This document shows, one piece after another, positions 32,408 to 43,231 of a stretch of 64,000 bases of DNA. The position numbers and the translations under genes are program-made. The notes beneath the pieces were generated by a model that saw only the letters and a list, made by a program, of their open reading frames with translations, had not been told where the DNA came from and searched no databases. The first letter of the stretch is position 1; every line of letters starts with the position of its first letter. Origin of the DNA: Actinomycetes bacterium (GTDB taxonomy: Bacteria; Actinomycetota; Actinomycetes; Actinomycetales; Dermatophilaceae); assembly GCA_029778715.1 (NCBI GenBank), contig JAKOPT010000045.1, positions 62,001 through 126,000 of the forward strand, written 5' to 3'.

Positions 32408-34449
32408 TCATCTGCGGGGCCGCCGGCAGCGACTCCTTGCTCCGGCCACGAGACCCCCGGCGGTCGATCGCACCGATGGTGTCGTGCCGGCGCTCCTCAT
32501 CTGGGTGATGACCTCGACCACACCATACCCGTCTTGACTAGTCACTTCGGGCTATGGCCGGGAGGGTTGGAGAGCGGGAGAATTGAATGGCCTCATTCAG
32601 ACAACTGATGGCGTGACCACTGGGCTATGCAGGGCGGCCAGGCGGGGGTTTTTCTACGGCGTGGATCGCCATTCTTCGGCGGAGTTCGCGGTGCCCAGAT
32701 GCGCGTTGCGGCGTCGGTCGTCGGGCACTCACCCACTAACCATGCCGGCCAGGAATCCGCCTGCCCCTCATCGTCGATCTCCGAGTTCTCGCCATTCGTC
32801 GCGTTCCACCAACAGAATGCCCGGCCGCGCATCTCCGGGAACTCCCACGGCCTGCGCGGGGCGACAGCAGGGTTGCGCGCAGACACGGAGAACTGAAAGC
32901 CAGGTCCGATGGCGAACAAACACTATCGACCAATGGAACCATGCCCGCTCCTGACCTTTCCTGGCGGGCGTTAGCCACCTGATTGCCCTGGGCTGCACCC
33001 ACCCTGACCAGCGCCGCCGGGGTGTCGGCGTGGGTGTTTTCGGACCGGCCGCCACTGTCGTGCCCGTCAACGAATGAAAACTCCTCCAGGGCTGCATACG
33101 CACAGGCTCGTGCATGGCTGATTCTTGACCTTTGCCGCTCCGTCATCTAGCCGCCGGTGATGCATACTCGCGTGCTCGACAATAGGGTCAGTGGGCCCCC
33201 ATCTCGCCGTCGGCGATAACACCGGGGAGCGTCGACGCACCCACTTTATGAGCGACCGCCACACTCCTGTGTCGGCACAGTCAGAATCCGTGCCGGGATT
33301 CAAATGATGTGAAACGCTCGCCGTGAGCGACGCCGGGACGCGATCAATACGCCGGTATGCCGTGACTGCAACGTCGACAGGAGAGGCAGCCTCGTCTTGA
33401 CTGGCCGCAACCACGCGGTACGCGTCCACACCCGACCCGGGGTGCTCCTCGGACGCTCCCGCTGCTCAGCAGGGCCGCGGCGGCGGCGGCACACGCGTCC
33501 AGTCCACCTCCCGGCCTTCACGGATACAGCTATGTCCGCATGGATTGCGACCTCACCGGCCTCCGCGGCACCCCTGGCCCCATCGACGGGAACAGCGCCT
33601 GCACGCGCTGTCCGACACCGCCGGCCCACCGATGCTCCATCGGAATGTCCACGTCGACATAGTCGTTTCCAATTCCCTTATGACATTCTAATTTCCGGCG
33701 CTTCGGCCCCCGTCACCTCGGCCCACACCGGGACATTCCAGGGCTGGATCGTGATCGTTCTCGATGCGATGGCCCCTGCACAATCGGGCCACGCCGGATA
33801 CACCACGTGGTATGCCGACACCTGCGGGTCGACTTTGCGTGTCGCGGCCCGGCGGCAACCCGGCATACACAAATGTCATTGGGGTCCCCGTGTTCGGTTT
33901 CACGACATCGCAAACTGGAACTCGGCGCCGACAACCAGATCCGCGCGCCGGCGCGTCGAGAGGTGGGCCAACCCGTTCCTCGGGTAGCCCGACGCCGCCC
34001 TCCGGCTCTTCCGCACACCGCACTCACATTCAGGAGCCCCCTATTTGGGAAAGAAGAGGTGAAGTCGCATGCGGTGTCCTCGCTGGCCTCGTCGGCGACT
34101 GCGAATCGGCCCGCCGCGACGGGCGCTATCCACGCTCAAAACCCGCGGTGAGAACAAAACCCGCCGAAATCGAGGGAAGGGGCGCCATCGTCGTTGTCGA
34201 ATTACGTTGGCGGCCTTCTCCCGGTGGGCTGCTCACCAGCGCGGCCGACCGAGGCCATCAATCGATACGGCCTTCCAAAACGGTTTGACCCCCAGCCCAA
34301 CATGACTATCTGTGCCATCCCAGAGGGCTAACCCGAAAGGACTATGGCCTTTCGGGACCGCGGGAGCGAGGGTTGAAGCGTGATTCGGCACCCTCCGATT
34401 CACGATTCAACTAACTACGCCGTGGGGTCGGCGGAAATGGGGACTTCAC

Positions 34450-35037
34450 ATGCCCAGCCTTGGCCATTCCTCGCTCCAGGAAGCGCCCGTGGCACCACGC
34501 GGCATCACTCGGCGTTCGGTGGCGACCGGACTTGCCTGGGCCTCGCCCGTCATCGCCATCGCCGCGGCCGCGCCCGCCATGGCGACCTCCGGACCACAGC
34601 CGGCCGTCGTCCCGGGCAGCGCCTGCAAGTTGCCCGGCAGTAGTTGCGACCCGCTCGTCAAGGGCTATCTCTTCCAGTTCACGGTGTCCAACCCGTCACC
34701 AGTCCCGGTGTGGCTTTACACCGGCGGCACCTACGGGCCGACGATCACCGACGACAGCCCGATCCTCGACCTGACGTACGAGAAGGCCCGGGTCGGCGGC
34801 ATCCTCTACAACCCGGGGCAGCACATCCCCATCCCTGCCAACACGACGGCGATCGTGTACCTCAACGCTGGAGTCAGCGCCAACAGCCAGAACGTCCAGG
34901 ACATCACCATCGTCGTGACGTTGCAGTGGGGGCACAACTCCAATCCCGCCCTCGATACCGATCACGTGGGCGAGCCGGTCGTCGCGACCCTCTACTCCCC
35001 CGACACCCCGCCCTGCAAGAACTGCACCGTCAACTGA
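34450..35037 (+). CDS. Tat-exported hypothetical protein
   Basis: Twin-arginine signal GITRRSVATGLAWASPVIAIAAAAPAMA. Confidence 0.8.
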   Translation: MPSLGHSSLQEAPVAPRGITRRSVATGLAWASPVIAIAAAAPAMATSGPQPAVVPGSACKLPGSSCDPLVKGYLFQFTVSNPSPVPVWLYTGGTYGPTITDDSPILDLTYEKARVGGILYNPGQHIPIPANTTAIVYLNAGVSANSQNVQDITIVVTLQWGHNSNPALDTDHVGEPVVATLYSPDTPPCKNCTVN

Positions 35038-35123
35038 CCTTCGTCGGCCAACAACGCCTCGTGCCGCCGGAGGGGTGCGACGTGGGTTGACCGCTGCTCG
35101 GTCAGCGCCCGCCGCCGCCTTCG

Positions 35124-37409
35124 GTGACAATGACCGGTATGCCGGCCGCCCCCGACTCGACGCCGATCATCTGGTCCGTCGCCGTGGAACGCGGGCTGCG
35201 GTGGAGTCTGCTCGTGTTGCAGTCGCTCCACATGCTCACCGCGGTCACGGTGGGCATCGCCTTCCTACCCGCGGCCTCGCCCGCCTCGATCGCGGCCCTG
35301 ATGCTGCTCGGGGCGGCCCAAGTGCTGCAGGCCGTCACTCTCGTGCGGGATCGGTGGCCGCGGCTGACGCCGCCGCTGGTGACCCTGGGCACCGGGCTCG
35401 CCGTCATCGTCCTCACCTCGCTCATGCCGGTGTCGCCCTCGCTCGCTGACATCTGGTGGCCCACGGCGCTCGTCATTTCGGCGGTCAGTTTCGCCGTCAT
35501 CCGCGATCCGCGGCGGGGGTGGCTGTGGGCTCTCGGTCTGCTCGGGGTCAACCTCGCCCTGCGGCTCCACTATTGGCAACCCAGCCCCGACCTGCCCACG
35601 TTGTCCCGGAGCGCGCAGGTCGCTGCCGAAACCGGCCAGTTGCTCGCGTTCGTCACCTGCGCTTGGCTGGCGTCCCGGGTCGTGCGCCGGGCCGCTCGCG
35701 CCGCGGACATCGATATCGAGGCGGGCCGTGAGATGCGGGCTCAGTTTCGCCGGGACCAGGCGGCGGCGACCCAGGAATCCGAGGCCGCGCGGTTCGTTCA
35801 TGACGAGGTGCTCTATACGTTGCGCCTGATCGCGATGGATCGTGCTGCCGTCCCAGCCACCGATGCCGTCGAGGCGGCCGCCCGACTGCGCACCCTCCTC
35901 GACAACCCGGTGCAGCGTACCGTCTCCCGGGGCCTCATGGCCGAACTCCGGGCCGTCGTCGCCGACGAACCGGCACTCATCGTCACGCTCACCGGCCCGG
36001 AGCGCGTCGCCGTGCCCACGCATGTCACCGATGCCCTCGTCGGCGCGGTCCGCGAAACCCTGCGCGACATCGCCCGCCACGCCGGTGTCGAACAAGCGCA
36101 GGTGGAGGTACGCCTCTCCCGGGTCGACCTCGCGGTCACCGTCTCGGACGACGGCCACGGCTTCGACCCGGAGGGTATACCGACCCGGGCCGGACTGGCC
36201 GACTCGGTCATTGCCCGCCTCGAGGAAATCGGCGCGTCGGTCACGGTGAGCAGCAGCAGCGGCCACGGCACCCAACTGCGCATCTCGTGGAGCCCATTGC
36301 CGGTCAGCACCCGGGCGCCGGTGATGGGCGGCGGGTCCGTCCCGCGCCTGCTGCCGGCCGCCGCCGCCCTGGTCGTGCCGCTCCTCCTCCAGGGCCCATG
36401 GCTCTTGATCTGGCTCGGCGCTCAACTGACCCAACCATTCGTCGCGGCGGTCGCCACCTTGGGCCTGCTCGCCATCGGCTTGGCTGCGCTGCATTCGGGC
36501 CTGCGCGCACCGCTGGGCACGCCCGCGGCATACGGACTCATCGCGGTCGCTTGGGCCGCCACGGCCCTCAACGTCGCCCTCCTCCCGAGCCGCGGCGCGC
36601 ACCCACGACTGCTGTTCCTCGTGCTCGGAGCGGCGGCCATCCCGTCGATCCTCTCGCTCTACCGGCCGCTTCGAGAGTCGGCCGTCGCCGGAATCGGCAT
36701 CAGCGCCGTCGTGACGATCCACACCGCGCTGCGCCTGCCCCCCGGATCGTCCTGGTTGCCGTATGCCCCGGTGGCCATCGCCCCCCTCGTCTACGTGGCG
36801 ATCGGGGTGCTCGTGCGTCGACTGGTCGATCATTGGGCCTACACCCTGTGGCTCATCGAAGAGGATTGGGTGGCCGGCCAGGGCGCCGAAGTCGGCGACG
36901 AGTTGTTCGCCGCCCACGTCCGCGCCCGGCTCGACGGCGTGCGTCCGAGCCTGCTCGCCTTCCTCGCCACGGTGACCGCCACACCGAGCATGGTCGCGAC
37001 GACGGCCACCCGGACCCGGGCCGCCCGGTTGGAGGAGGTGGTCCGCGAGACGATGCCTCTCGATCCCGCTCTCGCCTCGGAATGCGCCCGGCTCCGGCTC
37101 GCCGGGTGCGTCGTCGCGATCCGATTCGTGCCCGACACGCCCCCGACCATGCACGCCGACCTCGCCACCGTCCTGGCCCGACTCCACCTGGGCCACAAGC
37201 CGCTCACGGTCACCCTCACCGTGCTGGAACACCCCAACGGCTGGCGGCTCTCGGTCGTCGTGCGACCCGGGGCATCGGTCCCGGTGCCCACGGACCTCCC
37301 GGCCGGCTGGGAAGCCACCCCGGGGGATGTGCTCCACGTCACCCGGCTGGTCACCACCGCGCTTGGGGTCGATCGTCGTGAACTCATCGGAGCCGGTCCC
37401 CGACAATGA
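35124..37409 (+). CDS. Two-component sensor histidine kinase with a second, C-terminal membrane domain
   Basis: ARFVHDEVLYTLRLI H-box, VRETLRDIARHAGVEQAQVEVRL...VSDDGHGFDP...GHGTQLRISW HATPase; hydrophobic segments N-terminal and again after HATPase. Confidence 0.85.
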   Translation: MTMTGMPAAPDSTPIIWSVAVERGLRWSLLVLQSLHMLTAVTVGIAFLPAASPASIAALMLLGAAQVLQAVTLVRDRWPRLTPPLVTLGTGLAVIVLTSLMPVSPSLADIWWPTALVISAVSFAVIRDPRRGWLWALGLLGVNLALRLHYWQPSPDLPTLSRSAQVAAETGQLLAFVTCAWLASRVVRRAARAADIDIEAGREMRAQFRRDQAAATQESEAARFVHDEVLYTLRLIAMDRAAVPATDAVEAAARLRTLLDNPVQRTVSRGLMAELRAVVADEPALIVTLTGPERVAVPTHVTDALVGAVRETLRDIARHAGVEQAQVEVRLSRVDLAVTVSDDGHGFDPEGIPTRAGLADSVIARLEEIGASVTVSSSSGHGTQLRISWSPLPVSTRAPVMGGGSVPRLLPAAAALVVPLLLQGPWLLIWLGAQLTQPFVAAVATLGLLAIGLAALHSGLRAPLGTPAAYGLIAVAWAATALNVALLPSRGAHPRLLFLVLGAAAIPSILSLYRPLRESAVAGIGISAVVTIHTALRLPPGSSWLPYAPVAIAPLVYVAIGVLVRRLVDHWAYTLWLIEEDWVAGQGAEVGDELFAAHVRARLDGVRPSLLAFLATVTATPSMVATTATRTRAARLEEVVRETMPLDPALASECARLRLAGCVVAIRFVPDTPPTMHADLATVLARLHLGHKPLTVTLTVLEHPNGWRLSVVVRPGASVPVPTDLPAGWEATPGDVLHVTRLVTTALGVDRRELIGAGPRQ

Positions 37410-38092
37410 CCCGTATGCCGTTGCGCCTCGTTGCCGTCGACGATCACCCGATCGTCGTCGCCGGACTGGTCGCCCTGCTCACCGGGCCCGAGAACGACCT
37501 CGACCTGGTCCATACCGCGACCTCCTGGCCGGCGCTCGAGGAGGAGTTGCGCCACCTCGACCCTCCCGACCTGGCCCTTGTCGACCTGAACCGCTCCGAC
37601 GGGACCGCCCCGGAAGTCGCAGTGGCCGGGTTGGCGGCCCGCGGCATACCGGTCGTCATCATCACCTCCGAAATGCGACCCGTGCCGATCCGCCGCGCGC
37701 TCGCGGCCGGCGCTCGCGGCCTCGCCCTCAAGTCCGACCCGATCGAGGACATGCTCGACGTCATTCGCACGACGGCGGCCGGGGAGCAGGCGTGGAGCAG
37801 TGACATCGCCTTCGCCCTCCTGTCCGACCGCCACCTCGTCGGCGAACTGGCCCCTCGCGAACTGGAAGCCCTCTCCCTGCTCGCCGAGGGCTGGCCGCGC
37901 AAGAGCATCGGTCGGCGCATGGACCCCCCGGTGTCCACGACCACCGTCATCACCCATCTCACCCGAGCCATGGGGCGCTATCGCGATCTCGGTCGCGCCG
38001 TCGACGCCCCCGGAGACGCCGCGCGGGCGGCCGGGTCGCCTGCGGCGCCACCGACGGCCGCTGACCGCACCAGAGGGGACGGACAGTTCTAG
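37406..38092 (+). CDS. NarL/FixJ-type response regulator
   Basis: VAVDDHPIVVAGL, DLALVDLN receiver; C-terminal LuxR-like HTH; overlaps kinase stop. Confidence 0.9.
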   Translation: MTRMPLRLVAVDDHPIVVAGLVALLTGPENDLDLVHTATSWPALEEELRHLDPPDLALVDLNRSDGTAPEVAVAGLAARGIPVVIITSEMRPVPIRRALAAGARGLALKSDPIEDMLDVIRTTAAGEQAWSSDIAFALLSDRHLVGELAPRELEALSLLAEGWPRKSIGRRMDPPVSTTTVITHLTRAMGRYRDLGRAVDAPGDAARAAGSPAAPPTAADRTRGDGQF

Positions 38093-38099
38093 AGCGGCA

Positions 38100-39563
38100 T
38101 CAGTCCGGATCCGAGAGGGCGCGTTCGATCAGTGCCCGGGTGGCGTCCGGCAGTCCCGGCTCAGCAATCTTGACCGCTATTTTCGGTGTGGCACAGGCAA
38201 TTCCGTAGCAGTAGGCATCGGGGTGACTCGGCTCCTCACTCATCACCTGGAGAGCTTCCGGCTGCGCGAGCAACGTGGACCAGGCGGCCGAGTCCTCGTG
38301 CGGCAGGTCGGCGAGGGTGACGGTGCGTTCGTGCACCAGCCCCGCGAAGCCGCCCTCGCGACGCACGGTCACCTCGGTCCCCGGTCCGGGCACCCTGCGG
38401 TGCCCCGGAGCCGGGTCGCCCCCGTCCCGGCCCGCGGGTGCCGCCCCACCGCGGGGGGCCGCGGCATACGACACCCCGACGGCATCCCACGCCGCGCGGA
38501 CGGCGGCCACCTCGGGGGAGCCCGCGGCATACCGGGCGGTCGCAGCGGCCACGGTGAGGCGCGCGAACGTCGCGAAATCGCAGTCGGCGCCGATGTTGCC
38601 GGTGATGGTGTCGACCCAGATCCGGCCGGCACGCTCCCAGGCGGGGCCGCCGAGGGCGCGAGCGACGAGCACGAAGGCCCGGTTGGGGATGCCGGAGTTG
38701 ATGTGGACGCCGCCGTTGTCGGCGTCGGTCGTGACGTAGTCACGCAGGTGCCCCGGCTGCGGGTCGCGGCCGAGCCGGGGGTCGTCGTAGGCCGTGCCCG
38801 GGTTGGCCATGTCCCGGAGCGCGCGCCCGTGGACGCCGGGGGCGAGCAGGTCGGCGCCGATGAGCCAGTCGGCCTGGGTTGCGGTCTGGCCGAGGTGGCG
38901 CTGTTTGACCAGTGAGCCGAAGACGTCGGAGATCGATTCGTTGAGGGCACCGGACTGACCCTGGTAGGTCAGGCCCGCGGTGTATTGGGTGACACCGTGG
39001 GCGAGTTCGTGCCCGATGACGTCGATGCTGCGGGTGAAGGACAAGAAGATCTGGCCGTCGCCGTCGCCGAAGACCATCTGGGCGCCGTTCCAGAACGCGT
39101 TGTCGTAGCCCTTGCCGTAGTGCACGCTGCCAATGAGGGGTAGCCCCTTGCCGTCGACGGAATTGCGCCCGTATGCCGTCTGCCACAGATCCCAGGTGGC
39201 GCGCAGCCCGTCCCAGGCCTGGGTGACGGTGATGTCCTTCGTCGGTGGGTCGCCGACGCCTCTGACCGGCTTGCCCGGGAGGGTGCGCGTGTGACGGCAG
39301 TCGTGGATGCGCATCGAGGGTGCGGTCGCGGTGCCGTTGGGGGGTCGATCGCTCGCGGGGCCGGCGGGGCGCACCCCGGCTCCGAACATCGCGCGCTCGG
39401 CCCGCAGCACCGTGTCGTGCCGGAGGGTCGCGCGGGCCTGATGGGCGACGTCGCGGTCGCCGCTGCTGGCAAGCGCCTGCAGCAGGTAGGGCGGGATGAT
39501 CGTGCACAGCGGCGCGGCAATGTGGTGGGCGTGGGCGGCAGTGGGGCGCGATTCGGTCGACAT
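38100..39563 (-). CDS. M4 (thermolysin/protealysin-like) metallopeptidase
   Basis: VIGHELAHGVTQYTAGL (HExxH), GALNESISDVFGSL. Confidence 0.94.
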   Translation of the reverse strand: MSTESRPTAAHAHHIAAPLCTIIPPYLLQALASSGDRDVAHQARATLRHDTVLRAERAMFGAGVRPAGPASDRPPNGTATAPSMRIHDCRHTRTLPGKPVRGVGDPPTKDITVTQAWDGLRATWDLWQTAYGRNSVDGKGLPLIGSVHYGKGYDNAFWNGAQMVFGDGDGQIFLSFTRSIDVIGHELAHGVTQYTAGLTYQGQSGALNESISDVFGSLVKQRHLGQTATQADWLIGADLLAPGVHGRALRDMANPGTAYDDPRLGRDPQPGHLRDYVTTDADNGGVHINSGIPNRAFVLVARALGGPAWERAGRIWVDTITGNIGADCDFATFARLTVAAATARYAAGSPEVAAVRAAWDAVGVSYAAAPRGGAAPAGRDGGDPAPGHRRVPGPGTEVTVRREGGFAGLVHERTVTLADLPHEDSAAWSTLLAQPEALQVMSEEPSHPDAYCYGIACATPKIAVKIAEPGLPDATRALIERALSDPD

Positions 39564-39649
39564 ACCTCAACTGTGGCGCACCCCACCGACATCGCGCTGC
39601 CCAACGGCCTAGCGGCCCCCCTCACCCCTGGTGCCCACCCCACCTGTCT

Positions 39650-39725
39650 CCCCTTTCCCGCCTGAACCGTCCAAGGTCCAGTTCGCCCCCCAACAGTCGG
39701 GGTGCGAAGTGCCCCTTTCCCACCG
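39650..39725. repeat. ~85-bp intergenic element, copy 4
   Basis: CCCTTTCCCGCCTGAACCGTCCAAGGTCCAGTTCGCCCCCCAACAGTCGGGGTGCGAAGTGCCCCTTTCCCACC. Confidence 0.93.
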
Positions 39726-40028
39726 CAACCTTCTCCGGCATACCGCGACCTTGCCTGGCATACCGCAACGCAGGCACGGCGCGCGGCGACGACCGGACGC
39801 ACCGCGACCGACCGGGCCGGCTGGGCAGCCCGGGAGGCACACGCGCCGTTGGCGGAAGAGCCGTGGCGGTCCTCCCCGACCACCACGCTGCCGCCAAGCG
39901 CCAAGGCCGAGACAGGCACAACCCCGACGCGATCTCGGCGCTACCGCACCCCTGCGCCGCAACCCCCGCAACCCCCACAACCCTCCCGCTCCCCGAGCGT
40001 CAGCTCCGCCAACCGCAGCGATACCCGG

Positions 40029-42791
40029 TCAAGCCACACCGGGCTCCAGGGGTTCCACGCTGGCCGCGAGTTCCTCGCTCACCTCCAGGTACGCCGTGGC
40101 GCCGATCTCGCGGAACGTCTGGATCGCCATCCGGGCCGCGGCCAACCCCTCGCGCTGCTCACCCTCGGCGATCAGCAGCCGGGCGAGGTCGAGCCACGCT
40201 TGCCCCCGCGGCAAGGGCAACGACGCCTCCGTCGTCGCCGCTCGATACGACGCGAGGGCCTGCTCCGCCGCCCCGTGAGCCTGCGCCACCCGCCCCTCGA
40301 GCCACGTCAACGTCCCGAAACTCGGCCCCCATCCCCTCCCCTCGTAGCGGCGACACAGGGTGAGGAGGCAGTCGGCTTCCTCGGCACGTCCCAGGGCAGC
40401 CAGGGCGTCGATCCGGTATGCCGCCATCCGGACCAGCGTCGGAACCGGCCCCTCGGGCAGGGCGGCGTCGGGGTTCTCCCGCAGCCGGGCGAGCAGCGCT
40501 ACGGTGGCGGGCAGATTGGCAGCCAGGGCGGTCGCGGTCAACTGGTCGATGCGGCTCCCGCGCACCCGGGCCCACTCGGCGGCGGCCAGGGACGCCACAT
40601 CGAGGGCCAGCGTCGAGTACTCGGTGATCCGCACCTGCGCGGCTCGAGCCAGCGCCGCGGCATACTCCTCCGACTCCCCCCGCAACGCATGGACCCAGGC
40701 GCTCACCTGCCAGACGAGCGGGCGCGACGACACGTCGCTCACATCGAGACAGACAGCGATGGCGTCACGGAGGACGGCCTGAGCGGCATCGAGCCGGCCG
40801 AGGAGAACGTAACTCGCCGCCAAAACCACCCGCGTGTGGCCGCGGGCCAGCCCGGCACAGGCGGCATCCGCGGCCCCCAGGGCGCGTTCGGCATCGGCAG
40901 CGGCCTGCTCCGGCATCCCGGTCCCGAAGAACAGGGCGGCCCGGCAGGTGAGAGCGTCCGCGAGCGACGGGGAGTCGGGCGCCGCCTCGAGGGCAGCGCC
41001 GGATCCGCCCAGGGCCGCTTCGATTTCCCGTCGATTCGCCGTTTGGGCCGCCGCCGCAAGGGCGTACCCGTGGAGTTGGAGCGCGAGATCGCTCGGGGTC
41101 CACAGGTGACGCACCCGCGGATCGGTGATGCCCCCGCGGGTCCGATAGCGCTCGACGTGGGCCCACCCCTCGGCGATGAGCCCGGGGATCGGCGCCGGGT
41201 TCCAGGACGCGAGCGCCATCATCACGCTCACCACGGCCGCCCGGGCGAGGAACAGGTCGGCATCGGGGTGCCCGGCGACGCTCCGTTCGTGCTCACCGGC
41301 GAGGTCAATGGTGCGGCTGATGTGCGGGAGGGGTTGGTAGAGACCCATGAGTATGCCGTCCCGCACCGGTTCCGCGGGCATGGCCAAGACCTCGGGAAGC
41401 AGGTCCATCACCTCGTGCGGGGTATGCCGCACCATCGCCAGGACGCAGATCTCCAGGACGAGTCGGGCGCGCAGCGGGCCGTCGAAGCGCGGGAGGGCGG
41501 CACGGGCACAGGCCTGGGCCTGATCTCGACGACCCTTGGCGACGGCCGTGTCAATGGCCGCGAGAACCCGATCGGCGAGTTCGTCAGTGCCCGGTGCGAC
41601 CACCGCCAATTCGTGGGCGAGGGCGCGCTGCGGATCATCGATCACGGTGGCGATGGCCTCATGGATCCGGTTCGTGCGGTCGAGCGGGAGGAGGTCGACC
41701 GCGGCACTCGCGAGCAGGCCGCGGCGGGGGCTGAGGACGCGGTGTTCGCCCACGTCCTCGGCCACGAGGAGGTCGAGGGCGATCGCGCCCTCGAGGTCCA
41801 CGGGCTCACCGAGATGTTGCGCGACGCGGTGGATGGTCGCCGCGGGAGCGCCGACGCGGAGGACGCTCACGATGTCGACCGCTGTCCGCACCCGTGGCTC
41901 GGCGAGGTGGGCGACGACCTCGCGGAACGGGTTGAGGTCGGCGCTCACCATCGGCACCTCGTACAGCCAGGGATGGTCCTTGATGTCGTCGCGGTCCGCG
42001 CCCGTCGGGTTCTGTGACTGTTGCGCCGACTTGGGGAGTCGGCGCATGGAGGCATCGATGAGCAGGGGCAGGCCCCCCGAGATCTCGGCCAGCCGGGCGG
42101 CGGCCCGGGCCGAAAGGGAGCGCTCCCAGGCGTGGGCGACGTACTCCTGGACCATGGCCGGGGTCAAGGGTGAGATTTCGAGGTGCTCCTCGGCCCCCCA
42201 GGACACCCCGCCACCACGGACGAGATAGTCGGCCATCCGTTCACCGGCACCGGTATCCCCCGACAGGACGACGATGAGGTGTTCGTCGGCCAGCAGGGGA
42301 AGGAGCATCCGCAGGGTCATCGCGGACGCATCGTCGATCCACTGGATGTCGTCGATGACCAGGGCCGTCAGGGGGCGCCGGCGGCGGCGAATCGCCTGGA
42401 TCAGCGTGGTGGCCACCGCCGCCGGGTCATCGGCGTCGGTTCCCTGGATGGCCCGCGCGGTCAGCGCCAGCGCCCGAGCGAGCCGCTCCACCAGCGCCCA
42501 GGGCTGGTCGGACAGCAGTTGATCGGCACTGCAGACCAGCGCTTGCCGTGGGCCGGCGGCCTCGACCAGGGCCCGGCACCACGTCGTCTTGCCCACGCCC
42601 GGCAGGCCGGTCACCACGAGAATGGCGCTGTCGGCGGCCTGCATCCGCCGCAGGACGGTGGCGGGGACGAGTTGGGGGATGGCGGCGAAGTGGCCGCCGG
42701 CGAAGGGCCCTCCGGCGTCCGCGAACACACTGGCTGGACCCACCGGGGACGTCCCGGAGGTCAGGGGTGCGGTGCGCTGCCTATCGCCCAC
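40029..42791 (-). CDS. LuxR-type (LAL/STAND) ATPase lacking a C-terminal HTH
   Basis: VVTGLPGVGKTTWCRAL (Walker A), ALVIDDIQWIDDAS (Walker B); ends ...FREIGATAYLEVSEELAASVEPLEPGVA without HTH. Confidence 0.82.
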   Translation of the reverse strand: MGDRQRTAPLTSGTSPVGPASVFADAGGPFAGGHFAAIPQLVPATVLRRMQAADSAILVVTGLPGVGKTTWCRALVEAAGPRQALVCSADQLLSDQPWALVERLARALALTARAIQGTDADDPAAVATTLIQAIRRRRRPLTALVIDDIQWIDDASAMTLRMLLPLLADEHLIVVLSGDTGAGERMADYLVRGGGVSWGAEEHLEISPLTPAMVQEYVAHAWERSLSARAAARLAEISGGLPLLIDASMRRLPKSAQQSQNPTGADRDDIKDHPWLYEVPMVSADLNPFREVVAHLAEPRVRTAVDIVSVLRVGAPAATIHRVAQHLGEPVDLEGAIALDLLVAEDVGEHRVLSPRRGLLASAAVDLLPLDRTNRIHEAIATVIDDPQRALAHELAVVAPGTDELADRVLAAIDTAVAKGRRDQAQACARAALPRFDGPLRARLVLEICVLAMVRHTPHEVMDLLPEVLAMPAEPVRDGILMGLYQPLPHISRTIDLAGEHERSVAGHPDADLFLARAAVVSVMMALASWNPAPIPGLIAEGWAHVERYRTRGGITDPRVRHLWTPSDLALQLHGYALAAAAQTANRREIEAALGGSGAALEAAPDSPSLADALTCRAALFFGTGMPEQAAADAERALGAADAACAGLARGHTRVVLAASYVLLGRLDAAQAVLRDAIAVCLDVSDVSSRPLVWQVSAWVHALRGESEEYAAALARAAQVRITEYSTLALDVASLAAAEWARVRGSRIDQLTATALAANLPATVALLARLRENPDAALPEGPVPTLVRMAAYRIDALAALGRAEEADCLLTLCRRYEGRGWGPSFGTLTWLEGRVAQAHGAAEQALASYRAATTEASLPLPRGQAWLDLARLLIAEGEQREGLAAARMAIQTFREIGATAYLEVSEELAASVEPLEPGVA

Positions 42792-42874
42792 GGGGGCAGG
42801 CTACTCCGGTTGCAGCCCAAGGACGCAGGGGTGACCGCGGCACCCCGCTGCCGGGGACACATCCCACCTTTCAC

Positions 42875-42953
42875 CCCTTTCCCGCCTCAACCACCCAACG
42901 TCCACTTCGCACCCCAACAGTCGGGGGGCGAAGTGAGCCTTTCCCACCGGAAG
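42875..42953. repeat. ~85-bp intergenic element, copy 5
   Basis: CCCTTTCCCGCCTCAACCACCCAACGTCCACTTCGCACCCCAACAGTCGGGGGGCGAAGTGAGCCTTTCCCACC. Confidence 0.93.
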
Positions 42954-43231
42954 TCCCACGGTCGACCGGTGTCCTCGCCGCCCTGGCGTGAGATTCGCAT
43001 TCGGCAGGTATGCCGTGTGCAACGTTCGTCCCGACAACTCCGCCGCGGGCGCGAGCACCCTCGGGAGAAGCCGGCAAGGCCTCGAGCTCAATGCCTCACA
43101 GGTCTGCGCCCGACGCAGCCAGCGGCAGCCGACCACCCGGCATACCCGAACGGCCGACGGCAGCGGACGGCGCGGCATACCGCTATTCCGGATGCCGCGC
43201 CGTCACCGCCGCTCGCCGCGAAGCGACCCGC

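Noticed and set aside
35265-37406. 713-aa - strand ORF
   Set aside because: Antisense shadow of the histidine kinase; low-complexity charged composition.
39702-42017. 771-aa + strand ORF
   Set aside because: Antisense to the LuxR-type ATPase with Walker motifs.
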